Below are positions 18,125 to 26,614 of a DNA stretch of 64,000 nt, piece by piece. The notes under the pieces were generated by a model, which made no database searches, was not told the DNA's origin, and saw only the letters and a list, made by a program, of their open reading frames with translations. Within the stretch, counting starts at the first letter, position 1. Each line of letters opens with the position of its first letter. The translations under genes and the position numbers were made by a program. Source of the stretch: Alphaproteobacteria bacterium (GTDB lineage Bacteria > Pseudomonadota > Alphaproteobacteria > Geminicoccales > Geminicoccaceae). Where the stretch lies: NCBI GenBank assembly GCA_026990035.1, contig JALSIM010000009.1, forward strand, positions 1 to 64,000, read 5' to 3'.

Positions 18125-19319
18125 CTGCGTCTCCGCCGAAGAGGGCCGCCAGATAGGCCTCGGTGGGATCTCCCGCCGTCAGCATCGCGGCCCGTTCCTG
18201 CAATCTGGTCCGGTCGACCGGCCGGTCGAGGGTCGCCTCCACGGCCCGCGCCAGGGCCGCCGCATCGCCCACCGGCACCAGCCTTCCGTAGTTCCCGCCG
18301 CCGAGAATCTCCGCCGGCGCCCCCGGGCAGTCGGTGGCGACGACCGGACAGCCGCAGGCCAGGGCCTCGACCAGCACATGGCCGTAGCCCTCGGAGCGGG
18401 AGGGCAGCACGAACACCGTGGCCCGGGCCATCCAGGCGTAAGGATTGGCAACGAATCCCGGCATCAGGACGAGATCCCCGAGGCCGAGCCGCCGGCAATG
18501 GCGTTCGAGCCGCCGTCTCTCCGGACCTTCGCCGAGAATCGCGAGCCGCAGCCGCCGGCGGCCCCGCAGCCGGGCCATCGCTTCCAGCAGGGTCCCGAAA
18601 TCCTTCTGCCAGTGCAGCCGTCCCACCGCGAGGAGCAGCGGCACGGCGGCGTCGCGGGTCCAGGGATGGGGCGCTTCGGCGCGGGCGAGGGCGCGGATCC
18701 GGGGCAGATCGACCGGATTGCGGATCACCCGGACGCGCCCCGCCGCGAGACCGGCGGTGCGTTCGAGATCGCGGGCCACGGCCGCCGAGACGGCGACCAC
18801 GGCATCGGCTTCGGCGTAGGCCGCCCGCACGAAGCGGGGATAGAGGCGACGGAACCGGCGCCGCGCATTGCGGGCCACCGAGGACAGCATGTTGTGTTCG
18901 CTGACGAGGAGACGGAAGGAAGGCCCGATCCGCCGCCGCGCCGCGAGGGCCGCGAGGTTGGCCTGGGTGCCGAGGGCCACCACCGCCGCCGGACGGGCCG
19001 CCTGGAGATGTTCGACGAGGGCCGGCAGGGCCCGAAACAGGCCCGGCACCGGACCGAGGCGGAGCCGGATCCGGTCGCCGGCGCCGAGTCCGCCGCCGAA
19101 CTCGAGCAGCGCCCGGGCACCGGCCGCACGCCCCGCCGGCGGCAGGCGGCGCACCCGCACCGCCTCCGGGAGCTGACGGCGCATCCCGCCCTCGACCTCC
19201 GTCGCCAGCACCTCGACACGGTAACCCCGCAGCAGCAGCCCGCGTGCCAGCTCCACCACGTTGCGCTGCATGCCGCCGCCTTCGAGCGTACGCAGCAGAA
19301 GCGCGATGTGACGGCTCAT
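18084..19319 (-). CDS. Glycosyltransferase family 4
   Basis: The 411-aa GT-B enzyme would transfer a sugar from a nucleotide donor to a growing glycan at the cytoplasmic face of the membrane. It shows LLRTLEGGGMQRNVVELARG at the N-terminus, VGRLHWQKDFGTLLEAMARL in the donor domain, and EGYGHVLVEALACGCPVVAT as the E-x7-E motif. The ATG at 19319 overlaps the upstream GT gene's stop (ATGA), and its own 3' end overlaps the next GT gene, so the three are translationally linked. Sugar specificity is unknown. Confidence 0.92.
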   Translation of the reverse strand: MSRHIALLLRTLEGGGMQRNVVELARGLLLRGYRVEVLATEVEGGMRRQLPEAVRVRRLPPAGRAAGARALLEFGGGLGAGDRIRLRLGPVPGLFRALPALVEHLQAARPAAVVALGTQANLAALAARRRIGPSFRLLVSEHNMLSSVARNARRRFRRLYPRFVRAAYAEADAVVAVSAAVARDLERTAGLAAGRVRVIRNPVDLPRIRALARAEAPHPWTRDAAVPLLLAVGRLHWQKDFGTLLEAMARLRGRRRLRLAILGEGPERRRLERHCRRLGLGDLVLMPGFVANPYAWMARATVFVLPSRSEGYGHVLVEALACGCPVVATDCPGAPAEILGGGNYGRLVPVGDAAALARAVEATLDRPVDRTRLQERAAMLTAGDPTEAYLAALFGGDADAGEGRCDGEAAA

Positions 19320-20506
19320 CGGGCGTTGCCGCGCAGCAGCGGGACGGGGGGACGACGCCGCACGGCGGCCCGGCGGCGGGCCTCGGCGAGCGCCTCGAGA
19401 TAGCCCGCCACCGCCCGTTCGACGGAGAATTCGGCGGCCCGGTGACGGGACCGGGCGGGATCGTGCGGTTCGTCGAGCGCCGCCGCCAGCGCCGCCGCCA
19501 GCGCCGGCGGATCGCCCGGCGGCACGAGCCGGCCGTAGCGCCCTCCGGCGAGAAGCTCGCGCGGCCCGCTCGGACAGTCGGTGGCCACCACCCGACAGCC
19601 GCAGGCGAGAGCCTCGAGGAGCACGTTGCTCGCCCCCTCGAAGCGCGAGGAGAGGACGAACAGCGACGCCCGCGCCATCCAGGCGAAGGGATTGGCGACG
19701 AAGCCCGGCAGGAACAGCCGTCCGGCCAGTCCGAGATCCCGGGCGAGGGCCAGGAGACGCCGGCGTTCCTCGCCCTCGCCGAGGACGACGAGGCGCAGGG
19801 GCCGTTCCGCCGCGAGCAACGCCACGGCCCGGATCAGGGTCGCGAAATCCTTCTGCGGCTTGAGCTTGCCGCAGGCCAGCAGAAACGGCCCGGCGGCCGC
19901 TCCGGGCCAGGCCGGTTCCGGCTCGGCGGCCGCGCCGCGCCTCACCGCCTCGAGATCGATCGGGTTGGGCACGGTGCGGATCGGAACCGCATCGCCGGTC
20001 AGCCGCCGGAAGCCGTGCGCCACCCCTTCCGAGATCGCGACCCGCATCTCCGCCCGGTGGTAGAGACGGGCGAGGTGACGCGGCAGGCCGAGGGCGGCGC
20101 CGAGGCCGCGGCCCAGCGAGGCCTCCAGATCGAGGTTGAGACTGACCACCAGCGGGGTGCCGGTGCCGGCCGCGGCCCGGGCCAGGATCGCCGTCGCGTT
20201 GGCCGGTGTGGAGGTGGCGAGCAGGGCGTCGGGCCGGCTCCGGCGCAGATGCGCGGCGAGCTGCGGCAGGACGGCGGGCACCCAGAGACCACGGCGATGC
20301 CGGAGCCAGGGCAGGCGAGCGAGCGGCGAGGCGAGGGCCCGGTGGCGCACTCCCGGCGGCAGGGACGTGCCCGGGGACGGCGAGCCGCCGTCGGCGGTGA
20401 CGATCTCCACGGCATGGCCCGCGGCGGCGAAACCGCGGGCCAGGAGCAGCATGCGGCGCTGGGCGCCGCCACCCGCGAGAGCCGACAGAAACAGGGTGAT
20501 GCGCAT
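19316..20506 (-). CDS. Glycosyltransferase family 4
   Basis: This is the first gene of the three-GT operon. The 396-aa product begins MRITLFLSALAGGGAQRRML, has the donor-domain lysine in CGKLKPQKDFATLIRAVALL, and the E-x7-E motif in EGASNVLLEALACGCRVVAT. The open frame extends upstream of the ATG at 20506, but those residues are antisense to the flippase and not family-like. It ends in a 4-nt ATGA overlap with the next GT gene. The divergent promoter region contains a perfect FNR/FixK-type box. The two sister GTs share the same architecture, which suggests past duplication. Confidence 0.92.
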   Translation of the reverse strand: MRITLFLSALAGGGAQRRMLLLARGFAAAGHAVEIVTADGGSPSPGTSLPPGVRHRALASPLARLPWLRHRRGLWVPAVLPQLAAHLRRSRPDALLATSTPANATAILARAAAGTGTPLVVSLNLDLEASLGRGLGAALGLPRHLARLYHRAEMRVAISEGVAHGFRRLTGDAVPIRTVPNPIDLEAVRRGAAAEPEPAWPGAAAGPFLLACGKLKPQKDFATLIRAVALLAAERPLRLVVLGEGEERRRLLALARDLGLAGRLFLPGFVANPFAWMARASLFVLSSRFEGASNVLLEALACGCRVVATDCPSGPRELLAGGRYGRLVPPGDPPALAAALAAALDEPHDPARSRHRAAEFSVERAVAGYLEALAEARRRAAVRRRPPVPLLRGNAR

Positions 20507-20593
20507 CGGGCCCGATCGGCAACGATCTCTCACGGTCGCCCGGAACGGGACGGCCGGGGAGCAGTACGGTAGAAGTGCGGCCCGGAACCGGAA

Positions 20594-20607
20594 TTGACCT
20601 GCGTCAA
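20594..20607. promoter_or_regulatory. FNR/FixK-type box in the glycosyltransferase-flippase divergent region
   Basis: TTGAC-CTGC-GTCAA is a perfect inverted repeat with the 4-nt spacer used by FNR, FixK and related CRP-family regulators (TTGA-N6-TCAA). It lies 88 bp before the GT start and 51 bp before the flippase start, so either or both could be oxygen-regulated. Confidence 0.6.
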
Positions 20608-20657
20608 TGACCGCGGGAATACGGCGATGCCGGTGACGCCGGGATGAAACACGACCG

Positions 20658-22217
20658 ATGCCGCCTCCGCCCGTGATCGGCGACGGGACCCCGAAAGCCG
20701 GGGTGCTGCGCCGGATCTTCGGCAACACCGCCCGCCTCTCCGGCGGCCACGGGCTGGCCGCCGTTCTCGGCATCGCCGCCATCGCCCTCGCCGCACGGAC
20801 CCTCGGCGGCACCACCTTCGGCGAGCTCGTGGTGGTGCAGGCCTACGCCCTCACCATCGCCGGCATCTGCCGCTTCAACGCCGGCGGCGTGCTGGTGCGT
20901 TTCGGCGCCATCTGCCTCGGCGCCGACCGGAAACGGGACTTCCAGGGGCTGCTGCTGCTGGTGCTGCTGCTCGACCTCGCGAGCGCCCTCGCCGCCCTGG
21001 GCCTGGCCCAACTGCTGCTGGCGCCGCTCCTGCCGCTCCTCGGCTGGTCGTCGGAACTCGAGGCGTTCGCCCGCCCCTATCTCGCGATCATCCTGTTCGC
21101 CCAGAGCGCCACGCCCCTCGCCGTCCTGCGCCTGCTCGACCGGTTCGATCTGGTGGCCGGACAGCGCGCGGTGCTGCCCGCGGTCCGACTCCTCGGGGTG
21201 TTCCTCGCGATCCTCGCGGGCGGCGGTCTCTGGGCGGTGGGTGCCGCATGGTTCGCCGCCAACCTCCTGGACAACCTGGTCGCCTGGGGGCTGGCCTTGC
21301 GGGAGCTCGGCCGGCGGCGGCTGCTGGAAGGGGCGGAATTCCGGCTCCGCGGCCTCGTGCGCCCCCATCCCGGCCTCTGGCGGATGCTGATCGCCGTCAA
21401 CCTGCGGGGTACCCTGGGTCTGGTTTCCAACCGGATCGGCACCCTGGTCGTCGGCGCCATGCTCGACCCGCGGATGGCGGGCATCTATCAGCTCGCCCTC
21501 CAGATCGCCGGCGCCCTCGAGCGGGTGGCGGAAATGGTCCGCAAGGCGCTGGAGCCCGAGCTCGCCCGGCTGGTCGCCGCCGGCGCCCTGCGCCGGGCCC
21601 GACGTGCCGCCCTGCGCCTCTCCGCCGCCGCCACCGCCATCGGCTGGCCGCTCCTCGCGCTGGCGGCCTGGTTCGCGCGGCCGCTGTTGGAGCTCCTCGG
21701 CGGCCCGGATTTCGGCGAGGGCGGCACGGTCCTCGTGCTTCTCCTGCTGCAGCAGGCGGCGGCCCTCGCGAGCCTGCCCGCGGCGACGGTGCTCGTGATG
21801 CGCGGCAAGGTGGGCGGGCTGCTGCGGGTCTCGGCCACGGCCCGGGCGCTGTTCCTCGCTCTGCTGCTGCTGGCGATTCCACAGCTCGCCCTCGCCGGCG
21901 CCGGCCTCGCGGCGGCGCTCGCCGGCTGGATCGAGGCCTCCTGGCTTTCCTTCCTGGCGCTGCGCGCCCTCCGTCCGCCGCCCCGGCCGCCGACCCCGCC
22001 GGCAGCCCGACCGTGCGGGGGGGTTGGCGCCGCGGGCGGATTCGGACAGTCTGGGGCGGGAGCCCGCCGCACCGCCCCCGGGAGACGCGCACCGTGTCCT
22101 TCGCCGAAACCATGTGGGAGGAGGTCCGGCCCCTGTTCCGCCGGATCCTCGAACTGCCCTTCAACCGTGAACTCGCCGCCGGCGGGCTGTCGCGCGAACG
22201 TTTCGTCCACTACCTGA
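20658..22217 (+). CDS. Wzx-like polysaccharide flippase / oligosaccharide exporter
   Basis: The protein has twelve or more hydrophobic helices of the MATE/MOP (polysaccharide biosynthesis) type. Typical features are the N-terminal FGNTARLSGGHGLAAVLGIA, the helix with FNAGGVLVRFGAI, and the mid-region LRGTLGLVSNRIGTLVVGAM, a common Wzx element. It would move a lipid-linked glycan across the inner membrane. The gene is divergent from the three GTs, suggesting a shared glycan. The natural fold ends near residue 445; the remaining ~75 residues are Pro/Arg/Cys-rich and overlap tenA by 124 nt in another frame, so the stop at 22217 may not reflect the ancestral end. Confidence 0.82.
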   Translation: MPPPPVIGDGTPKAGVLRRIFGNTARLSGGHGLAAVLGIAAIALAARTLGGTTFGELVVVQAYALTIAGICRFNAGGVLVRFGAICLGADRKRDFQGLLLLVLLLDLASALAALGLAQLLLAPLLPLLGWSSELEAFARPYLAIILFAQSATPLAVLRLLDRFDLVAGQRAVLPAVRLLGVFLAILAGGGLWAVGAAWFAANLLDNLVAWGLALRELGRRRLLEGAEFRLRGLVRPHPGLWRMLIAVNLRGTLGLVSNRIGTLVVGAMLDPRMAGIYQLALQIAGALERVAEMVRKALEPELARLVAAGALRRARRAALRLSAAATAIGWPLLALAAWFARPLLELLGGPDFGEGGTVLVLLLLQQAAALASLPAATVLVMRGKVGGLLRVSATARALFLALLLLAIPQLALAGAGLAAALAGWIEASWLSFLALRALRPPPRPPTPPAARPCGGVGAAGGFGQSGAGARRTAPGRRAPCPSPKPCGRRSGPCSAGSSNCPSTVNSPPAGCRANVSSTT

Positions 22218-22756
22218 TCCAGGACGCCCATTATCTCGGTCTCTTCGCCCGGGCGCTGGCGGCGACCGCGGCGCGGGCCCCCGATCCGCGGGCCCAGGTG
22301 GTGCTGGCCGGCTGTGCCCGGGACGCGATCGTCGAGGAACGCGCCCTGCACGAGAACTTCTTCCGCGATTTCGGGATCGACGAGAGGAGCTGGGCCGCCG
22401 CCCGCCCCTCGCCCACCTGTCTCGGCTACGGCCACTGGCTGCTCTCCACGGGCTGCACCGGCGGCTTCGGCGAGGCGGTGGCGGCGCTGCTGCCCTGCTA
22501 TCACGTCTACTGGCAGGTGGGCTGTCATCTCCACCGCGAGGCCCGCCGTCCCAATCCCTACGAGGCCTGGATCGAGACCTACGCCGATCCGGGTTTCGGG
22601 AAGATCGTGCGCGAGGTGGCGGCGATCGCCGACGCCGCCGCGGTGGCGGCCGGCGAGGAGGAGCGGTTGCGCATGCGCGAAGCCTATCTCACCGCCACCC
22701 GCTGGGAATGGCTGTTCTGGGACGCCGCCTGGCGGTGCGAGGGCTGGCCCGACTGA
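22094..22756 (+). CDS. tenA: TenA family thiaminase II / aminopyrimidine aminohydrolase
   Basis: TenA hydrolyses aminomethyl-pyrimidine breakdown products of thiamine to salvage HMP. The 220-aa product keeps the key residues: the Asp in FVHYLIQDAHYL, the active-site Cys in ALLPCYHVYWQVG, and a late Glu in ATRWEWLFWDAAW. The GTG at 22094, with GGGAG upstream, gives the family-like start SFAETMWEEV. It overlaps the flippase frame. No thiamine riboswitch is seen nearby, and no other thiamine genes are in the window. Confidence 0.92.
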   Translation: MSFAETMWEEVRPLFRRILELPFNRELAAGGLSRERFVHYLIQDAHYLGLFARALAATAARAPDPRAQVVLAGCARDAIVEERALHENFFRDFGIDERSWAAARPSPTCLGYGHWLLSTGCTGGFGEAVAALLPCYHVYWQVGCHLHREARRPNPYEAWIETYADPGFGKIVREVAAIADAAAVAAGEEERLRMREAYLTATRWEWLFWDAAWRCEGWPD

Positions 22757-22850
22757 ACAGCCGCCTCACGGCCGCCTCTCCGCCTCGTGAACCGCACCCG
22801 CCGGCGATTGTCCTAAGCTCCGACGATCGCGGATCTTCGGAGAAAGAGCG

Positions 22851-23276
22851 ATGAACCGTCTCGTGATGGCGATCTTCGGTCTGGTGCTGGTCCTCCCCTG
22901 GCCGGGGCGGGCGACGGCGGCGCAGCGGGTGCAGGTGACTGGCGAGATCGTCGATACCTGGTGCGCGATCACCGGCATCATGTACGGCTTCGGCACCGCC
23001 CATCACCAATGCGCGGTGTGGTGTGCAGTGGGCGGCATCCCGGTCAGCATCATGGACGATGCCGGCAACTACTACATGGTGCTGAAGATCGAGGGCGATG
23101 ATCGAAGCGTCGCCGATCCCAGGATCGTCGAGATCCAGACCCATCGGGTGACCGTCGACGGCACCCTGATCGAGCGCGACGGCGTCAAGTACCTGATCGT
23201 CGACCAAGTCGCCGACGATCGGGGAATCGTCAACATGACCCACGATGAATACGGCATCCAGCCGTTCGGAGAATGA
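22851..23276 (+). CDS. Secreted protein with a three-Cys motif, function unknown
   Basis: The 141-aa product has a signal peptide (hydrophobic core MAIFGLVLVLPWPG, likely cleavage near ATAAQ at residue 25), so it is probably periplasmic. The mature protein has the pattern VTGEIVDTWC (Cys38), then Cys54-x3-Cys58 followed by AVGGIPVSIMD, and a largely beta second half. The same outline occurs in the next gene, with which it shares a 4-nt ATGA overlap. The two cysteines spaced by three could hold a metal or form a redox pair. I do not recognise a named family. Confidence 0.75.
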   Translation: MNRLVMAIFGLVLVLPWPGRATAAQRVQVTGEIVDTWCAITGIMYGFGTAHHQCAVWCAVGGIPVSIMDDAGNYYMVLKIEGDDRSVADPRIVEIQTHRVTVDGTLIERDGVKYLIVDQVADDRGIVNMTHDEYGIQPFGE

Positions 23277-23791
23277 CGATGAGGCTGCGCGTGCTCCTCT
23301 GGCTGCCGCTCCTGCTGCTGCTGACCGGCGGCAATGCCTTCGCCGCCCAGAAGTGGGGCATTCCGCACGAGAAACCGGTGATCCTGCGCGGCCAGGTGGT
23401 CGATCTGCTCTGCGTGGCGGCCGGTGACTGCGCCCCGGATTGCGGCGCCGGCCGCCGCCAGCTCGGGCTTCTCACCGCCGAGGGAACGCTGTACCCGGCG
23501 GTGAAGAGCAACGTCTTCTTCGCCGGGGCCACCCTCGATCTGCTCCCCTATTGCGGCCGCGAGGTGACGGTCGACGGGCTGGTGATCGAGAACCCGGCGA
23601 TGACCCTGCTGTTCGTCCAGAGCCTGCGCGGCTCCGGGGAGGCGGAATGGAAGCCGGCCCGCGCCTTCATCGAGGACTGGGAGACGCGCAACGGGCCGGC
23701 CCGCGAATGGTGGCGGGAGGATCCGAAGGTGAAGGCGGTGATCGCCCGCGACGGGGTGTTCGGCATTCCGGGGCTCGAACCCGCCGATTGA
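23273..23791 (+). CDS. Secreted paralogue of the preceding protein
   Basis: The 172-aa product has a clear signal peptide (LLWLPLLLLLTGGNAFAAQ). The mature region repeats the neighbour's outline: ILRGQVVDLLC (Cys47), Cys53-x3-Cys57, then a beta-rich stretch (LGLLTAEGTLYPAVKS) with a further Cys at 94. The C-terminal third (KPARAFIEDWETRNGPAREW) is extra and hydrophilic. It overlaps the upstream gene by ATGA, so both are likely made together and may form a complex. It is followed by a strong bidirectional terminator. Function unknown. Confidence 0.72.
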   Translation: MTMRLRVLLWLPLLLLLTGGNAFAAQKWGIPHEKPVILRGQVVDLLCVAAGDCAPDCGAGRRQLGLLTAEGTLYPAVKSNVFFAGATLDLLPYCGREVTVDGLVIENPAMTLLFVQSLRGSGEAEWKPARAFIEDWETRNGPAREWWREDPKVKAVIARDGVFGIPGLEPAD

Positions 23792-23847
23792 CCGCCCCGC
23801 CTCCCGCCGCCACGGGCCGGGGGCGGAGCGCGGGGTCCGGAGATGGC

Positions 23848-23876
23848 GAAAGGGGAAGCCCTGGGCTTCCCCTTTC
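23848..23876. terminator. Bidirectional hairpin terminator before mcd
   Basis: A near-perfect inverted repeat (AAAGGGGAAGCC with GGCTTCCCCTTT, arms meeting at 23861-23863) with an A-run on one side and a T-run on the other lies between the secreted pair and the convergent mcd gene. Confidence 0.7.
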
Positions 23877-23924
23877 CTCGACGCCGAAGCGTGTGATCCG
23901 CCCGGTCGACGAGCCTCCCTTCCA

Positions 23925-25589
23925 CTACTCGGCCAGCAATCGCCGCGCGATCACCTGCGCCTGGATCTCCGCCGCACCCTCGAAGATGTTGAGGATGCGC
24001 GCATCGCACAGGACGCGGCTGATCCGGTATTCGAGTGCATAGCCGTTTCCGCCATGGATTTGAAGAGCGTTGTCGGCCGCCGCCCAGGCCACCGCGGCGG
24101 CGAGCAGCTTGGCCAGCCCCGCCTCGAGGTCGCAGCGGCGGTCGGCGTCCTTCTCCCGCGCCGCGAACAGGGTGAGCTGGCGGGCGATCATCACCTCGGT
24201 GGCGATCCGGGCGAGCTTGCCGTGGACCCGCGGGAATTCGAAGATGGGCTTGCCGAACTGGCGCCGCTCGAGGGCGTAGGCGAGCCCCAGTTCGAGGGCG
24301 TCGCGGGCGACCCCGACGGCCCGGGCGGCGGTCTGGATGCGGGCGCTCTCGAAGGTCGCCATGAGCTGCTTGAAGCCCCGACCCTCGACCCCGCCGAGGA
24401 GCCCCTCCCGCGGGACCCGGAACCCGTCGAAGGACAGCGCGTATTCCTTCATCCCGCGGTACCCGAGTACCGGTATCTCGGAGCCCTCGAGCCCTTCCAC
24501 CGGGAAGGGATCGGCATCGGTACCGCGGGGCTTTTCGGCGAGCAGCATCGACAGGCCGCGATAGCCCTCCGCGGTCGGGTCGGTCCGCACCAGCAGGGTC
24601 ATCAGATCGGCGCGGGCGGCATGGGTGATCCAGGTCTTGGCGCCGAACACCTCCCAGTGATCGCCGACCGGCACCGCCCGGGTCTTCAGCGAGGCCAGAT
24701 CCGAGCCGACGTCCGGCTCGGTGAAAACCGCGGTGGGGATGATCTCGCCGGAGGCGATCCGCGGCAGATAGCGCCGCTTCTGCTCTTCGGTGCCGCCGAG
24801 CCGGACGAGCTCGGCCGCGATCTCGGAGCGGGTGGAAAGCGAGCCCACGCCGATGTAGCCGCGCGACAGCTCCTCGGTGACGATGCACATGGCCTGCTTG
24901 CTCATGCCCAGCCCGCCATGCGCTTCCGGCACGGTGAGGCCGAAGACGCCGAGCCCGGCGAGCTCCTCGATCAGCGACAGCGGCAGGAGCTCGTCCCGCA
25001 GATGCCAGCCCTGGGCGAACGGCACCACCCGTTCCTCGGCGAACCGCCGGAACTGCTCGCGGACGAGCTCGAGCTCCTCGTCTTCGAGTCCCCAGTCGCC
25101 GAATTCGCCGTCGCGGAGGAGATCGGCGAGACGGCGCTGCCGCTCGGGCCTCCCGCCCTCGCCGATCAGGCGGCGCACGGCCGGATCGAGAAAGGCCTCG
25201 ACATCGGCGGCCCCGAGACCGAGATCCCGGGGGCGGACGAACTCGAGCTGGCTCATCGGCAGCCCGCCCGCCATCCGCCCGAGATATTCGGCGAACCCGG
25301 TTTCCAGCAGCAGCCGTTCGCGTTCGCCGAAACGCCCCCCGGCATCGAGCCGTTCCGCCCATCCCTGCATCTGGGTGAGCGCCTGGCGATAGGTCTCGTA
25401 CCAGGCGAGGCCGTGGGCCGCCGTCTGCTCGCGCTCCAGACGCGCGCCGTCGAGCCGCCCGCCCGGGGCGAGACGGCGGGCGAGACGGTCGCGGGCGCGG
25501 CCGACGAGCTCCGACGTCCGCTCGAGAGCGGTGGCGGTGGCCGCGAGAAGCTCGCGGCCGTCAGAATCCGCGGAGATCGCGCGCGACAT
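23925..25589 (-). CDS. mcd: (2S)-methylsuccinyl-CoA dehydrogenase (acyl-CoA dehydrogenase family)
   Basis: This flavoenzyme oxidises (2S)-methylsuccinyl-CoA to mesaconyl-CoA in the ethylmalonyl-CoA pathway. The 554-aa product has the ACAD core (AVFTEPDVGSDLASLKTRAV; LEYRISRVLCDARILNIFEG at the end) preceded by an N-terminal extension of about 150 residues, a feature of Mcd compared with ordinary 380-aa ACADs. The assignment also rests on its position with ccrA and ecm. An ATG at 25589 has GGAGG nine nucleotides upstream, which decides the start; an earlier ATG at 25598 overlaps that GGAGG. It overlaps the NMO-family gene by 29 nt. Confidence 0.88.
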   Translation of the reverse strand: MSRAISADSDGRELLAATATALERTSELVGRARDRLARRLAPGGRLDGARLEREQTAAHGLAWYETYRQALTQMQGWAERLDAGGRFGERERLLLETGFAEYLGRMAGGLPMSQLEFVRPRDLGLGAADVEAFLDPAVRRLIGEGGRPERQRRLADLLRDGEFGDWGLEDEELELVREQFRRFAEERVVPFAQGWHLRDELLPLSLIEELAGLGVFGLTVPEAHGGLGMSKQAMCIVTEELSRGYIGVGSLSTRSEIAAELVRLGGTEEQKRRYLPRIASGEIIPTAVFTEPDVGSDLASLKTRAVPVGDHWEVFGAKTWITHAARADLMTLLVRTDPTAEGYRGLSMLLAEKPRGTDADPFPVEGLEGSEIPVLGYRGMKEYALSFDGFRVPREGLLGGVEGRGFKQLMATFESARIQTAARAVGVARDALELGLAYALERRQFGKPIFEFPRVHGKLARIATEVMIARQLTLFAAREKDADRRCDLEAGLAKLLAAAVAWAAADNALQIHGGNGYALEYRISRVLCDARILNIFEGAAEIQAQVIARRLLAE

Positions 25590-26580
25590 CCCGGGCATCC
25601 TCCGAAAGCGGCGGTACCGGCCGCAGGTGGCCGGCGGCATCCGCCAGCAGAGCCGCGGCTTCGGCCACCATGGTATCGACGATCTCGGCGGCGGGGCACA
25701 GCTTCCGCACCAGGCCCGCCGCCTCGCCGGCGATCACCGGGGCGATGTCGAAATCGCCGGCCGCCCGGGCGGCCTCGATCTCGGCCCGGGCGCGGGCCGC
25801 CCGCGTCCGCAGACCGGCGGGGTTCTCCCGCCAGCGTCGAGCGAAGGTGTTCTCCAGGGTTCGCAGGTTCCAGGGCGCCGGCCAGTCCCGGCCGCGGGCG
25901 ATGTCGAAGATCGGCCCGCGGAGGGTGGCGTCACCGTCGGCGGCGACCAGCCGCTCCTTGGCCCGCGGATCGGCGAGGGCCTCCTCGGCGGCGTAGAAGC
26001 GGGTCCCCACCAGCACCCCCGAGGCCCCCAGCATCAGGGCCGCCGCGAGCCCCCGCCCGTCGGCGATCCCCCCGGCCGCCACCACCGGCAGCGGGGCCAC
26101 CGCATCGACCACCTCGGGGACCAGCGGCAGGGTGGCGCGGGCACCGGCGTGGCCGCCCGCCTCGGTGCCCTGGGCGACGAGGATGTCGGCGCCGAGGGCG
26201 GCCACCTCCCGCGCCTGCTTCACCGTCTGGATCTGGCAGATCAAGACCGCGCCGGCGGCCCGGATCGGCTCCACGAACGGCCGAATGTCGCCGAAGGCGA
26301 GCATCACCGCCGTCGGTCGGGCGGCGAGAGCGCGTTCCAGGAGCGCCGGCCGCTGGGCGAGACTCCAGGTGATGAAGCCGATTCCGAAACGGGTTCCTTC
26401 GAGCAGGCCCAGCTCCCGTTCGAGCCAGTCCGCCTCACCGTAGCCGCCCCCCAAAAAGCCGAGCCCGCCGGCGCGGCTCACCGCCGCCGCCAGGGCGCCG
26501 CCGGCGACCCCGGCCATCGGCGCCAGCAGCACCGGATGGGTGATGCCGAGACGGTCGGTGAGCGGGGTGGTGAGGAGCAT
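25561..26580 (-). CDS. Nitronate monooxygenase family flavoprotein
   Basis: The 339-aa TIM-barrel FMN protein matches the NMO/2-nitropropane dioxygenase family: THPVLLAPMAGVAGGALAAA, VAQGTEAGGHAG (FMN and active-site region), and the phosphate-binding VVAAGGIADGRG and ASGVLVGTRF. Family members oxidise nitronates or act as quinone or enoyl reductases. Its tight position between ccrA and mcd, 34 nt after ccrA and overlapping mcd, suggests a role linked to acyl-CoA intermediates, but no such activity can be read from sequence. GAGGG lies before the ATG at 26580. Confidence 0.88.
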   Translation of the reverse strand: MLLTTPLTDRLGITHPVLLAPMAGVAGGALAAAVSRAGGLGFLGGGYGEADWLERELGLLEGTRFGIGFITWSLAQRPALLERALAARPTAVMLAFGDIRPFVEPIRAAGAVLICQIQTVKQAREVAALGADILVAQGTEAGGHAGARATLPLVPEVVDAVAPLPVVAAGGIADGRGLAAALMLGASGVLVGTRFYAAEEALADPRAKERLVAADGDATLRGPIFDIARGRDWPAPWNLRTLENTFARRWRENPAGLRTRAARARAEIEAARAAGDFDIAPVIAGEAAGLVRKLCPAAEIVDTMVAEAAALLADAAGHLRPVPPLSEDARDVARDLRGF

Positions 26581-26614
26581 CGGGGTTTCCCTCGGGGTCC
26601 GCGGCAGGCCGGCC

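Noticed and set aside
22760-22850. Thiamine riboswitch near tenA
   Set aside because: No THI-box core or matching stem pattern is visible upstream of tenA or in the gap that follows it.
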